From contig NZ_KE384393.1 in NCBI RefSeq assembly GCF_000425505.1, positions 1-64,000 of the forward strand: 64,000 bases of DNA, in the 5' to 3' direction. Of the stretch, positions 53,679 through 61,775 are shown piece by piece. Position 1 is the first letter of the stretch. The number at the start of each line of letters is the position of its first letter. Made by a program: the position numbers and the translations under genes. Below the pieces are notes generated by a model. It ran no database searches. It was not told the DNA's origin and saw nothing but the letters and a program-made list of their open reading frames with translations. The DNA comes from Flavobacterium frigidarium DSM 17623 (lineage in GTDB: Bacteria > Bacteroidota > Bacteroidia > Flavobacteriales > Flavobacteriaceae).

Positions 53679-54932
53679 TTATGATAAAATTATTTTGTTT
53701 TGATTGATAACACCATAAACCGTACCTTGAACAGTAGTGCCTAAAAATGCTGAATTTTTTGATTTAGATAAAATATCTGCTTTAGAAAAAGTCTTTGTTC
53801 CTTCAGGGTTAAACAAACTCAAGTTAGCTAAATTTCCTTCAAGAATTGCTGGTAATGCAATTTTGAAAGTCGTTGTTCCTGCAGTTAACTTTTCGATCAC
53901 TATATCTAATGGAAGAACAGTTAACAATGCTCCAAAAGCACTTTCTAGACCAATCGTACCATCTTTTGCAGTGTCAAACTCCATTTTTTTATGTTCGATA
54001 TCAATCGGGTTATGATCTGATGTGATCATATCGATAGTTCCATCAATTACAGCTTCAAGTAGAGCCGCTCTATCTTCCTCGGTTCTTAAGGGAGGAGTGA
54101 CTTTAAAACGCGTGTCAAAATTTTCTAATTTTGAGTCTGTAAGCACTAAGTTATGTACACTCACACTACACGTTACAGCTATTCCTTTTGCTTTAGCATC
54201 TTTAATTAAGGCAACTGATTTTGCAGTCGAAATCGTAGGAATGTGTAATTTACCTCCAGTATATTCCAGTAAAAACAAGTTACGTGCAATTTGGAGTTCT
54301 TCGGCTAAATTTGGAATTCCTTTTAAGCCCAATCGGGTAGATACAACTCCTTCATTAACGACTCCATTTCCTTTAATCATCTCATCCTGCGAATACGCAA
54401 TCGCTAATCCGTCAAAATCTTGTACATACTGTAATGCTATTTTTAATAGGTTGGCGTTAGCTTGACTTTTATTATAATCTCCAAAAGCTACAGCTCCTGC
54501 ATTTTTCATATCAAATAATTCAGCCATATCTTTTCCTTCACTCCCTTTAGTTAGAGCGCCAATAGGGTATAAGGCTGTGGCGCTATTCAAAGCTTTATTT
54601 TTAACAAATAAAATTTGGGATTGATTGTCAATCACCGGATAAGAATTTGGCTGTAATGCAATCGCAGTAAACCCGCTTTTTGCAGCTACTGTGAGGCCGT
54701 TTGCAATGGTTTCTCTATCTTCAAAACCGGGCTCTCCTAAAGAAACACTGCTGTCGAACCAACCTTTAGAAACGTGAAGGTTTTCCTTTTTTATTTCCTC
54801 AAAATTATCAGGCGCGACTATGTTAGTACCAATCTTATCAATCACGCCGTCAGCGATTAAAATATCTACTATTTGATTGTGATACGTACTTTGGGCATCA
54901 ATGATCTTTGCCGCTCTAATGATTACATTCAT
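53679..54932 (-). CDS. Dihydroorotase-like protein without the metal-binding HxH
   Basis: 417 residues of the amidohydrolase superfamily, with good dihydroorotase similarity (GEPGFEDRETIANG, the SDHNPIDIEH region). The metal-binding motif D-x-H-x-H-x-R is replaced: after D60 the two His positions are Ser62 and Ser64 and the Arg is Gly66. The later ITSDHNPI keeps its Asp. It therefore cannot bind the binuclear zinc site normally and is probably not an active dihydroorotase. Inactive homologues that assemble with aspartate transcarbamoylase are known elsewhere; no pyrB gene is adjacent here. A true pyrC should lie elsewhere in the genome. Confidence 0.85.
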   Translation of the reverse strand: MNVIIRAAKIIDAQSTYHNQIVDILIADGVIDKIGTNIVAPDNFEEIKKENLHVSKGWFDSSVSLGEPGFEDRETIANGLTVAAKSGFTAIALQPNSYPVIDNQSQILFVKNKALNSATALYPIGALTKGSEGKDMAELFDMKNAGAVAFGDYNKSQANANLLKIALQYVQDFDGLAIAYSQDEMIKGNGVVNEGVVSTRLGLKGIPNLAEELQIARNLFLLEYTGGKLHIPTISTAKSVALIKDAKAKGIAVTCSVSVHNLVLTDSKLENFDTRFKVTPPLRTEEDRAALLEAVIDGTIDMITSDHNPIDIEHKKMEFDTAKDGTIGLESAFGALLTVLPLDIVIEKLTAGTTTFKIALPAILEGNLANLSLFNPEGTKTFSKADILSKSKNSAFLGTTVQGTVYGVINQNKIILS

Positions 54933-54968
54933 AGTTGTGTTGTTTAGGTGCTGAGTGATAGAAAACTT

Positions 54969-56894
54969 TTATTTCATGAAGCGGATAATAGCCATTTCAC
55001 TTATTAAAAAAAATAGTGCAAAGATAACAAACCATTTCCAAATTTGATTGTCTGATCTATTGCTTTGCGAGCTTTCATAATAACTTTCAACTGAGGGTAT
55101 TATTTCAAAGTCCTTATTGTTTTTTATATCGGCTGTAGCCAAATCACTTTCTGTTCGAGAATAATTAAAGCTAATTGCATCTATAATATCCTCTTTGCTT
55201 TTAATTGAAAAATTGCCCGCTTGCTGTGGTAGATCAGAAAAATACAATTGAACATTGTTATTTACAACTTGCTGCATAGGGATGAATTGTTCGTTTTGAT
55301 TTTCGACTTTTAAAACGGCTTCTTTATTTATTTTGGACGCTACAGTTAAAGTTTCATTGTTTCCTATAGTGTAAGCTTTAACAGTTCCTGTCACAGTAGC
55401 GGTTCCCATTTTGTAAAAAGTAGGCACAATTAAAGGAGATTGCTGGAAATTAGAATTAGTACTGTTTACAGCTGCCGCAAAAAGATACAAGGTCCCTGAG
55501 CCAAATTTGGTACTGCTTAAAAATGAAGATTGGTCGCTGTACCCTAAAATTTCAGATGATGATCCTATAATTTGAAAGGAGTTTTTAGTGGTAGGATATT
55601 GAAAATTACTCACCTTAGTTTCAAACACGTCACTATATAAGGGATGATTGAAATTGATTTTTGTAATTTTTCTATCGGTTGCTTCATTACTTTTCAATTG
55701 AATTTGTCCAAAGTTTTTTAGAAATGAATTGTAGGCACTAACTTTGGTAACGTTGTTAGGTATCACAACTAAATTGCCGCCGTTTTGTACAAAAGTTTTT
55801 AAAGTCGTTTGTAAAGCTTGAGGTATATCTGCCAGTTCGTTTAGAATAATAGCATCTTGTTTTTCAATTTGGTTATAACTCAAATCATTTAATGGAGTGT
55901 TGCTTAAATCAAACTCTGCCTCATTGTAGATACGTTTTAAAAAGCTGTTTTTTGCAGTTTCTCCAATACTCATAATCTTATTTTTTTTAAGAGCAGCTAT
56001 AGAAAAGAAGTAGGTATTATCATAAGGCAAGGCGCCATCTTCAATAGACACGTAGCCATTAAAAGATTCTTTTGGAATATTGAAAGTGACCGTTTCTGAT
56101 TTTTTACTAAAAGTTAGTTGGCTTGTGACTAGCTTTTTTGTACCATTATAAACGGAGATAGGGATGTTGTTGTTTGGGTTTCCATATTGAGATACTTTAA
56201 CATTGAGCTCGTAAAAAGTATCAGAGGTTTCTTTAATAAATACACTGTCAATTGCAGTGTTATTTTTTTGTTCACTTTGAGGAATGATAAAATAAAGCGT
56301 ATTACTCTTATCATTTAAAATATTAGTTTCGACTAATTGTGGAGCATCGGTTATGATGACAATATTTTTTTCTTCAAACGTTTTTTGAGTATTAATTTTG
56401 TTGATCTGACTTTCAAGAGAAAATGGTAGGGCGCTATAGTTCAATTTTTGTAAATCGCTTCTAATAGATTTGATATCGGTATTCCAAAAGGATTCTGTAT
56501 TTGTTAACAAGGAAAATTGTTCTGACTCAGGTATTTGTTCAAGCAATTCTTGTATAGCCCTTTTAAATAACTCCCCTTTTTTACCTTTGGCTTGCATGCT
56601 GAAAGAATTGTCTAAAACTATAAATAGTTGCTTCTTTGATTTATCTGCATCTTTCGCAGGAAAAAAGGGCTGGGCAAATGCAATAATGATGGCAGTGAGC
56701 AATAGTAGTCTGCAAGACAACAGCAGCCATTTTTTTATTTGAGAGTTTTTTTGGGTTTGTGCTTTAATCGTTTTAAGCAATCTAACATTTGTAAAAACTT
56801 GAGTTTTAAATCTTCGTAATCTAAATAGATGTACAATGATCGGTACGAGCAGCAAAAATAGAAAGTATAAAATTTCAGGATGTTTTAGTTGCAT
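54969..56894 (-). CDS. BatA-domain/VWA-like membrane protein
   Basis: 641 residues. An N-terminal BatA domain with two membrane helices (EILYFLFLLLVPIIVHLFRL and LLLSCRLLLLTAIIIAFAQ) is followed by a von Willebrand factor A-like domain (FIVLDNSFSMQAKGKKGELF, a near-MIDAS DxSxS). A long periplasmic beta-rich region and a C-terminal membrane helix (WFVIFALFFLISEMAIIRFM) complete it. Family members are called aerotolerance regulators, although their role is unclear. First gene of the four-gene run; 36 bp separate it from the dihydroorotase-like gene. Confidence 0.88.
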   Translation of the reverse strand: MQLKHPEILYFLFLLLVPIIVHLFRLRRFKTQVFTNVRLLKTIKAQTQKNSQIKKWLLLSCRLLLLTAIIIAFAQPFFPAKDADKSKKQLFIVLDNSFSMQAKGKKGELFKRAIQELLEQIPESEQFSLLTNTESFWNTDIKSIRSDLQKLNYSALPFSLESQINKINTQKTFEEKNIVIITDAPQLVETNILNDKSNTLYFIIPQSEQKNNTAIDSVFIKETSDTFYELNVKVSQYGNPNNNIPISVYNGTKKLVTSQLTFSKKSETVTFNIPKESFNGYVSIEDGALPYDNTYFFSIAALKKNKIMSIGETAKNSFLKRIYNEAEFDLSNTPLNDLSYNQIEKQDAIILNELADIPQALQTTLKTFVQNGGNLVVIPNNVTKVSAYNSFLKNFGQIQLKSNEATDRKITKINFNHPLYSDVFETKVSNFQYPTTKNSFQIIGSSSEILGYSDQSSFLSSTKFGSGTLYLFAAAVNSTNSNFQQSPLIVPTFYKMGTATVTGTVKAYTIGNNETLTVASKINKEAVLKVENQNEQFIPMQQVVNNNVQLYFSDLPQQAGNFSIKSKEDIIDAISFNYSRTESDLATADIKNNKDFEIIPSVESYYESSQSNRSDNQIWKWFVIFALFFLISEMAIIRFMK

Positions 56895-57073
56895 GCAAGT
56901 AGTTCTTTAATGCTTTTAGCTATTGTTATTTAATAGTCTTAAAACTGACCCTCCAAAAATACAAATTTGTAAACAGTTTGTTCCTCCAAAACTATTTTTT
57001 TTGTAGCTGCTTACTATTCCAATTTCAGAAGTGAATTTTTCCTTAATTTAGCAGCTCATTAAAAGTTTAAAAA

Positions 57074-58186
57074 ATGAAGAAGCACTGTTTTAGTTTTTTG
57101 GTAATGCTATCATGTATTGCAGTTCAAGCACAAGAGAAAACGTATAATTTATTAGTAGGTACGTATACCAATACCTGCGATAGCAACGGAATCTATGTCT
57201 ATGATTTTGATTCAAACACGGGTGATTTTAATTTTAAAAATAGTAGTACGCCAACTGATAATCCAAGTTATTTATCAGTGAGCAAAAATAACGACTTCAT
57301 TTATAGCGTAAACGAATTGGGTAATGACAGTAAAGCGAGTGCTTTTAGTTATCAAGCTGCTGACGGGGCAATTACATTTTTAAATAGCAAAGCAACTCAA
57401 GGAGCAGATCCCTGTTACTTAATTAATGATGATGAAAACGTGATCACTGCTAACTATTCTGGGGGAAGTATTTCTGTTTTTTCAAAAAATAACGATGGGA
57501 GTTTAGGTGATTTAAAACAATCAATTAAACATATTGAAAAAGGAATTAATAAGGAACGCCAAGAAGCTTCTCACATTCATATGGTCGAATTTTCTCCTGA
57601 TAAAAAGTTTGTTCTAGCAACCAATCTTGGAAACGACAAACTATACTCGTATGCCTACGATGCTGTAGATTATAGCACTCCTCTAAAATTAGTAGACAGT
57701 GTAGCAGTTGCAGCAGGAGGCGGACCGCGTCATTTTACCTTTAGCAAAGATGGAGCAACTTTGTATCTAGTGAATGAATTAAGTGGATCTCTTAATGTCT
57801 ACGACTATAACAACGGACACTTAAAAAGCAAACAAACGACTTCAATTATTGGTAAAGGGTTTAAAGGTAAATTCACAGCTGCTGCAATTATAACTTCGCA
57901 TGATGGCAAGTTTTTATATGTAACCAATAGAGGAGAAGCAAATACAATTTCAACATTCGAAATTGTAAAAAATGGAAAATTAAAACCTAAAGGGGAGTCG
58001 AGCACATTAGGTAATGGACCTAGAAGTTTTGCTATCGATCCATCTGGGAATTATTTATTGATTGCACATCAGTATACTAATAATATTATGATTTTTAAAT
58101 GCAATAAAATTACTGGAGACTTAACTGACACAGGCAAACGCATCGAACTATGTTCACCAGTTTGTTTAGTATTTACCGAACAATAA
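57074..58186 (+). CDS. Secreted lactonase, 6-phosphogluconolactonase-like beta-propeller
   Basis: 370 residues: a signal peptide (MKKHCFSFLVMLSCIAVQAQ) and a seven-bladed propeller of the YbhE/Pgl type. Characteristic segments are LLVGTYTNTCDSNGIYVY, the metal-site SHIHMVEFSPDKKF and AGGGPRHFTFS. Cytoplasmic relatives open 6-phosphogluconolactone, but a signal peptide makes the true substrate here likely another sugar lactone. Single gene with its own terminator. Confidence 0.88.
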   Translation: MKKHCFSFLVMLSCIAVQAQEKTYNLLVGTYTNTCDSNGIYVYDFDSNTGDFNFKNSSTPTDNPSYLSVSKNNDFIYSVNELGNDSKASAFSYQAADGAITFLNSKATQGADPCYLINDDENVITANYSGGSISVFSKNNDGSLGDLKQSIKHIEKGINKERQEASHIHMVEFSPDKKFVLATNLGNDKLYSYAYDAVDYSTPLKLVDSVAVAAGGGPRHFTFSKDGATLYLVNELSGSLNVYDYNNGHLKSKQTTSIIGKGFKGKFTAAAIITSHDGKFLYVTNRGEANTISTFEIVKNGKLKPKGESSTLGNGPRSFAIDPSGNYLLIAHQYTNNIMIFKCNKITGDLTDTGKRIELCSPVCLVFTEQ

Positions 58187-58193
58187 TAAATAG

Positions 58194-58230
58194 AAAATCC
58201 CGAAATCATTACGCTGATTTCGGGATTTTT
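58194..58230. terminator. Bidirectional terminator
   Basis: A 15-bp stem AAAATCCCGAAATCA with its complement and loop TTACGC, with flanking A and T runs, between the convergent lactonase and helicase genes. Confidence 0.92.
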
Positions 58231-58245
58231 TATGTTTTGTTGAAT

Positions 58246-59598
58246 CTATTTTTTCTTCTTTTTCTTCTTTTGAGCTTGAATTTTCAACATGTTTCTATTT
58301 ACAGATCCATGTGTTTTTTTCTTGGTAACTCCAGGTCCACCTAAGTTTACCTTTTTGTTTTTCTTGCTTTTTTCTTGAAAAGCACCATCACCATCAAGCT
58401 TCACTTTTTTCATCATGAATTTCATCGGTTGCCTGTCTTTTTCAGGTTCGATCAACTTCAATGAAACTTCTACTTCTTCAGGAAAAGCGTCAATGCTTAG
58501 CTCCATGTTCATTAAAACTTCAACCTCTACTTTAAATTCTTCCTCACGCGGAGTGACAAAACTTATTGCAGTACCCGTTTTATCAGCACGTCCAGTTCTA
58601 CCTATACGGTGCATGTATAATTCTGGTAATTCAGGCATTTCGAAGTTGATTACATGAGTAATGTTTGAGATATCTAAACCTCTCGCCATAATATCAGTAG
58701 TAATCAAACCACGTAAATTTCCTTCTTGAAATTCAGCCATCGTCGTTAAACGATAGTTTTGTGATTTATTGGAGTGAATAACTCCAAATTGACCATCAAA
58801 ATCTTCCTCGATTCTTTCATGAACCATGTCGGAGATTTTTTTATTGTTTACAAACACTAAAACACGACTCATGTCTTCGTTATTTTCTAACAAATGTTTT
58901 AGTAAATTGATTTTAGTGTTAAAGTTGGGAACATTATAAGTAATCTGCTTGATGTTTTCAAGCGGTGTTCCTGATGCAGAAAGAGTCACCTCTTGTGGAT
59001 AATCAAAATAATCATTTAAGATTGCATCAACCTCTTCTGTCATTGTAGCTGAGAAAAGAATGTTCTGACGTTTCTTTGGCATCATCGCTAAGATTGAAGT
59101 CAGCTGCACACGGAAACCTAAGTTTAGCATCTCGTCAAACTCATCAATCACCAGTTTTTGCATGTCCTCAAAACGGATTACGTTGTCAAGCGTTAAATCC
59201 ATTATTCTACCTGGAGTACCTACTAGAATATCACAACCAGTATATACTGCTGTTTTTTGAGTGTTAATATTTACCCCACCAAAAATTCCAATCGTTCTAA
59301 CAGACATGTATTTTGTCAGTTTCTCGATTTCATCTACAACTTGCACTACTAGCTCACGTGTAGGAACTAGAATCACAATTTTAGGAGTGTGTCCAGGTGT
59401 GAATTTGTATAATTTTAAAAGAGGTAATAAGTAGGCAAATGTTTTACCAGTACCAGTTTGGGCAATTCCCATCATGTCTCTACCAGACATAATCACTGAG
59501 AATGTTTTCTCTTGTATGGGAGTGGGTGATGTAAAGCCTAAATCATCAATTGCTTTTTGTACTGATTTAGGAAGATTAAATTGCTCAAAAGTGCTCAT
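58246..59598 (-). CDS. DEAD-box family RNA helicase with DEFD motif II
   Basis: 450 residues with all helicase motifs: Q-motif (FTSPTPIQ), I (AQTGTGKT), Ia (PTRELV), Ib (TPGR), II (VIDEFDEML), III (SAT), V (TDIMARGLD) and VI (HRIGRTGR). Motif II reads DEFD rather than DEAD. The C-terminal tail is very basic (KKSKKNKKVNLGG, ending in Lys-runs) and should bind RNA. It unwinds RNA in ribosome assembly or decay. Not in an operon; its start lies 69 bp from the end of the truncated gene on its right. Confidence 0.94.
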   Translation of the reverse strand: MSTFEQFNLPKSVQKAIDDLGFTSPTPIQEKTFSVIMSGRDMMGIAQTGTGKTFAYLLPLLKLYKFTPGHTPKIVILVPTRELVVQVVDEIEKLTKYMSVRTIGIFGGVNINTQKTAVYTGCDILVGTPGRIMDLTLDNVIRFEDMQKLVIDEFDEMLNLGFRVQLTSILAMMPKKRQNILFSATMTEEVDAILNDYFDYPQEVTLSASGTPLENIKQITYNVPNFNTKINLLKHLLENNEDMSRVLVFVNNKKISDMVHERIEEDFDGQFGVIHSNKSQNYRLTTMAEFQEGNLRGLITTDIMARGLDISNITHVINFEMPELPELYMHRIGRTGRADKTGTAISFVTPREEEFKVEVEVLMNMELSIDAFPEEVEVSLKLIEPEKDRQPMKFMMKKVKLDGDGAFQEKSKKNKKVNLGGPGVTKKKTHGSVNRNMLKIQAQKKKKKKK

Positions 59599-59666
59599 AA
59601 AACGTATATTTTTTGCAAAGATACGTTTTTATAAGGATAGTTGTCTTTCCTGCGGGATGTTTAGCG

Positions 59667-59935
59667 CTAAAAGCCTTCAAATATGCCTAAACCAAAAAGA
59701 GCAAAATCATATTTTGAGGGATCTTTTGCATCTAATAATCGCAATTTTGTGTCTAATTCAAGTAATGCTTTAGCATCATTTTGCTTTCGCGAAAGTAACT
59801 CTAGCTTGCGAGCCACATTCCCAGAATGTACGTCGAGTGGACAGGATAATAAGGCAGGAGAAATGCTTTTCCAGATTCCGAAATCGACTCCATTATTATC
59901 TTGACGTACCATCCAGCGCAAATACATGTAAGTAA
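59667..59935 (-). pseudogene. 3' remnant of a TIGR02757/DUF2400-type gene, split by the mobile element
   Basis: The last ~86 codons read MYLRWMVRQDNNGVDFGIWK, then PALLSCPLDVHSGNVARKLE and KYDFALFGLGIF, which fit the C-terminus of the TIGR02757 family (unknown function, normally about 250 residues). Upstream of the Met the frame stays open for a few codons, but reads ITLTY where the family has a KRLNM-like sequence. The match stops at about 59930 and the recombinase gene begins 20 bp further on. The N-terminal two-thirds should lie beyond the far end of the element, outside the window. Confidence 0.75.
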
Positions 59936-59952
59936 GGGTAATTTAGATGGTA
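59933..59952 (+). repeat. Imperfect direct repeat, copy 1 (element junction)
   Basis: The 20-mer starting TAAGGGTAATTTAGATGG matches 61741-61760 at 17 of 20 positions. This copy sits exactly between the truncated gene and the recombinase stop codon and so may be part of the attachment site. Confidence 0.5.
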
Positions 59953-61704
59953 CTAATCAAATAATACTAATTCACTTGGATTTAGGTCAACACTTTCTCC
60001 AATCATACCAGAAACAGTAGTATTTCCTTCATAACCAATTAAGTCTTCTTCATTAAATGGTATGCCCTTGCGTTCATAATCAGCTTTAAGCATTTCAATA
60101 TCTTCTGCAAGTTGTTCCTCATTTAATGCTTTCTCTCGATAATGTGTATGCCAATACCACTTCAAACCTTTCCAATCTGTGGTAAATGTAGATTCCTCAG
60201 AATAATTTCTATATTTAATAACTACAAAGTAATATCCAGATTTGTTTTGCTTTGAATGATGTATTTTGATGCTCTCAATCAAGGAATGAACCAAACGTTT
60301 AATTTCATCAAATTGAATATCGTCAGTATAAGTTTCTATCAAAGTTTTGGTTCTTGAGTTTCTAGTCTCATTTTCCATTTCTAAAACTTTTATTTGGAGG
60401 TCTTCAATTTCTAAATTTAATTTAACTCTTTTTACTTTCGTTGATTTGTAGTCTTCTCTAAAAGTTTCATCATCCTCTAAGTCTGGGTCTCTTAATAATT
60501 TTACTAAACGTTCAACTTGTTTGTCCAACTGAACTAACTCTTTCTTCTTACTATTTAATTTTTCTCTTAGTGGAATTGATAGATTACTCTTGGGAGCATC
60601 TATCAATAAATCTTTAAGGTTTTTGGTCTTGAATAAGTGTTGAATTATAAAATTCTCTATTTTAGGAAGTGAAATTGCTCTACTGTCTGGACAATCTTTA
60701 TGTGGTGGTCTCTTACCCTTACATTTGTAGGAGTTGTCATTCCCTCTGAGTCTTTTCTTGCCTAGAACTTCATTACCACAGTGACCACATACAATTAAAC
60801 CATTAAGCAAATAATGATATTGTGCTTTCTTACCAACATTTTTAATATTTTTAGAAAGATTCTCATTTACTTTATCCCACAAATCATCAGAAATAATTTG
60901 TACATTAAGTTTGACTTCAACTCTTCTTTCAACATCATTTTTGTTCCAAAGTCGAATACCTTTATTCATAGGATTCCGTAACATGTCATGAATAACATTG
61001 CCTCTCCATTTTACATTGCTTTTTTCGAACTCAGTAATTTTCTTGGTGAATTCATTTTTTCTTTTTATTCGCCCTTTAAATCGATTAAATTTTGTGGGAG
61101 CTTCTTCTTCATTCAAAATATTTGCAATTGTATATGTGCCTATTCCTTGTAAGGACAAATCATACATCTTACGTACATATTGAGCTTCTTCTTCAAGAAT
61201 CTGATAATCATTATTTTCATCACGTTGATAGCCATATGGTTTCATGCCGTGAGTTTTACCCTTAAGAGTTTTATTATAATTTGCTAGTTTTACTTTTCTT
61301 GATGTAATTTTCGCATAATAGGAATTGACTAGAGACATCAACTTTGAATTAAAGACGCTCTCGTCATTGGTCAAATCAAATTCGATTCCATTTGGATAAT
61401 ACTTGCACTTATGAGTTAGACATTCAGCGGAAAACATATCCCATACTATTGTATTTCGCTCAATTCTCGATTGGTCAATACAATAAATATTAGTTATGGT
61501 ACCTTTTTTTAGGTCGGACATCATATCAGCTAGTGAGGGTCTTTCTTCAATAGCCAGAGTTCCACTCATTCCTTCATCTACATAAAACCTATGTTCCAAA
61601 CCTAATTGGGTGGCTAACTTCAAACCGCCCTGTTGCTGGGTTTCGATTGAATAGTCTGTTCCGTCGACTTTATTCTTGGATGTACGACAATAAATTGCAA
61701 GCAT
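59953..61704 (-). CDS. Large serine recombinase (integrase)
   Basis: 583 residues from ATG 61704; a TTG at 61722 is less likely. The resolvase domain (1-145) has the nucleophile S9 (AIYCRTSKNK) and the arginine motif IDQSRIERN. It is followed by a recombinase domain (about 160-265, from MKPYGYQRD), a zinc ribbon (LIVCGHCGNEVLGKK, then YKCKGKRPPHKDC), and a coiled coil (about 385-450). This layout belongs to large serine integrases, which insert circular DNA at a specific att site through a Ser-DNA link. It sits at the element's edge, next to the disrupted gene. Confidence 0.95.
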   Translation of the reverse strand: MLAIYCRTSKNKVDGTDYSIETQQQGGLKLATQLGLEHRFYVDEGMSGTLAIEERPSLADMMSDLKKGTITNIYCIDQSRIERNTIVWDMFSAECLTHKCKYYPNGIEFDLTNDESVFNSKLMSLVNSYYAKITSRKVKLANYNKTLKGKTHGMKPYGYQRDENNDYQILEEEAQYVRKMYDLSLQGIGTYTIANILNEEEAPTKFNRFKGRIKRKNEFTKKITEFEKSNVKWRGNVIHDMLRNPMNKGIRLWNKNDVERRVEVKLNVQIISDDLWDKVNENLSKNIKNVGKKAQYHYLLNGLIVCGHCGNEVLGKKRLRGNDNSYKCKGKRPPHKDCPDSRAISLPKIENFIIQHLFKTKNLKDLLIDAPKSNLSIPLREKLNSKKKELVQLDKQVERLVKLLRDPDLEDDETFREDYKSTKVKRVKLNLEIEDLQIKVLEMENETRNSRTKTLIETYTDDIQFDEIKRLVHSLIESIKIHHSKQNKSGYYFVVIKYRNYSEESTFTTDWKGLKWYWHTHYREKALNEEQLAEDIEMLKADYERKGIPFNEEDLIGYEGNTTVSGMIGESVDLNPSELVLFD

Positions 61705-61740
61705 ATAAAATATTTTTAACAAATATAATTAAATGTTTAA

Positions 61741-61760
61741 TAAGGGTAATTAAGGTAGTA
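61741..61760 (+). repeat. Imperfect direct repeat, copy 2 (upstream of recombinase)
   Basis: The 20-mer TAAGGGTAATTAAGGTAGTA is 37 bp before the recombinase start codon and matches the junction copy at 59933-59952 with three mismatches. Possible recombinase-binding or autoregulatory site. Confidence 0.5.
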
Positions 61761-61775
61761 TAAATAGTAATCTAT

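Noticed and set aside
54022-54465. 147-codon plus-strand open frame
   Set aside because: It lies wholly antisense to the dihydroorotase-like gene; the translation is low in complexity and resembles no family.
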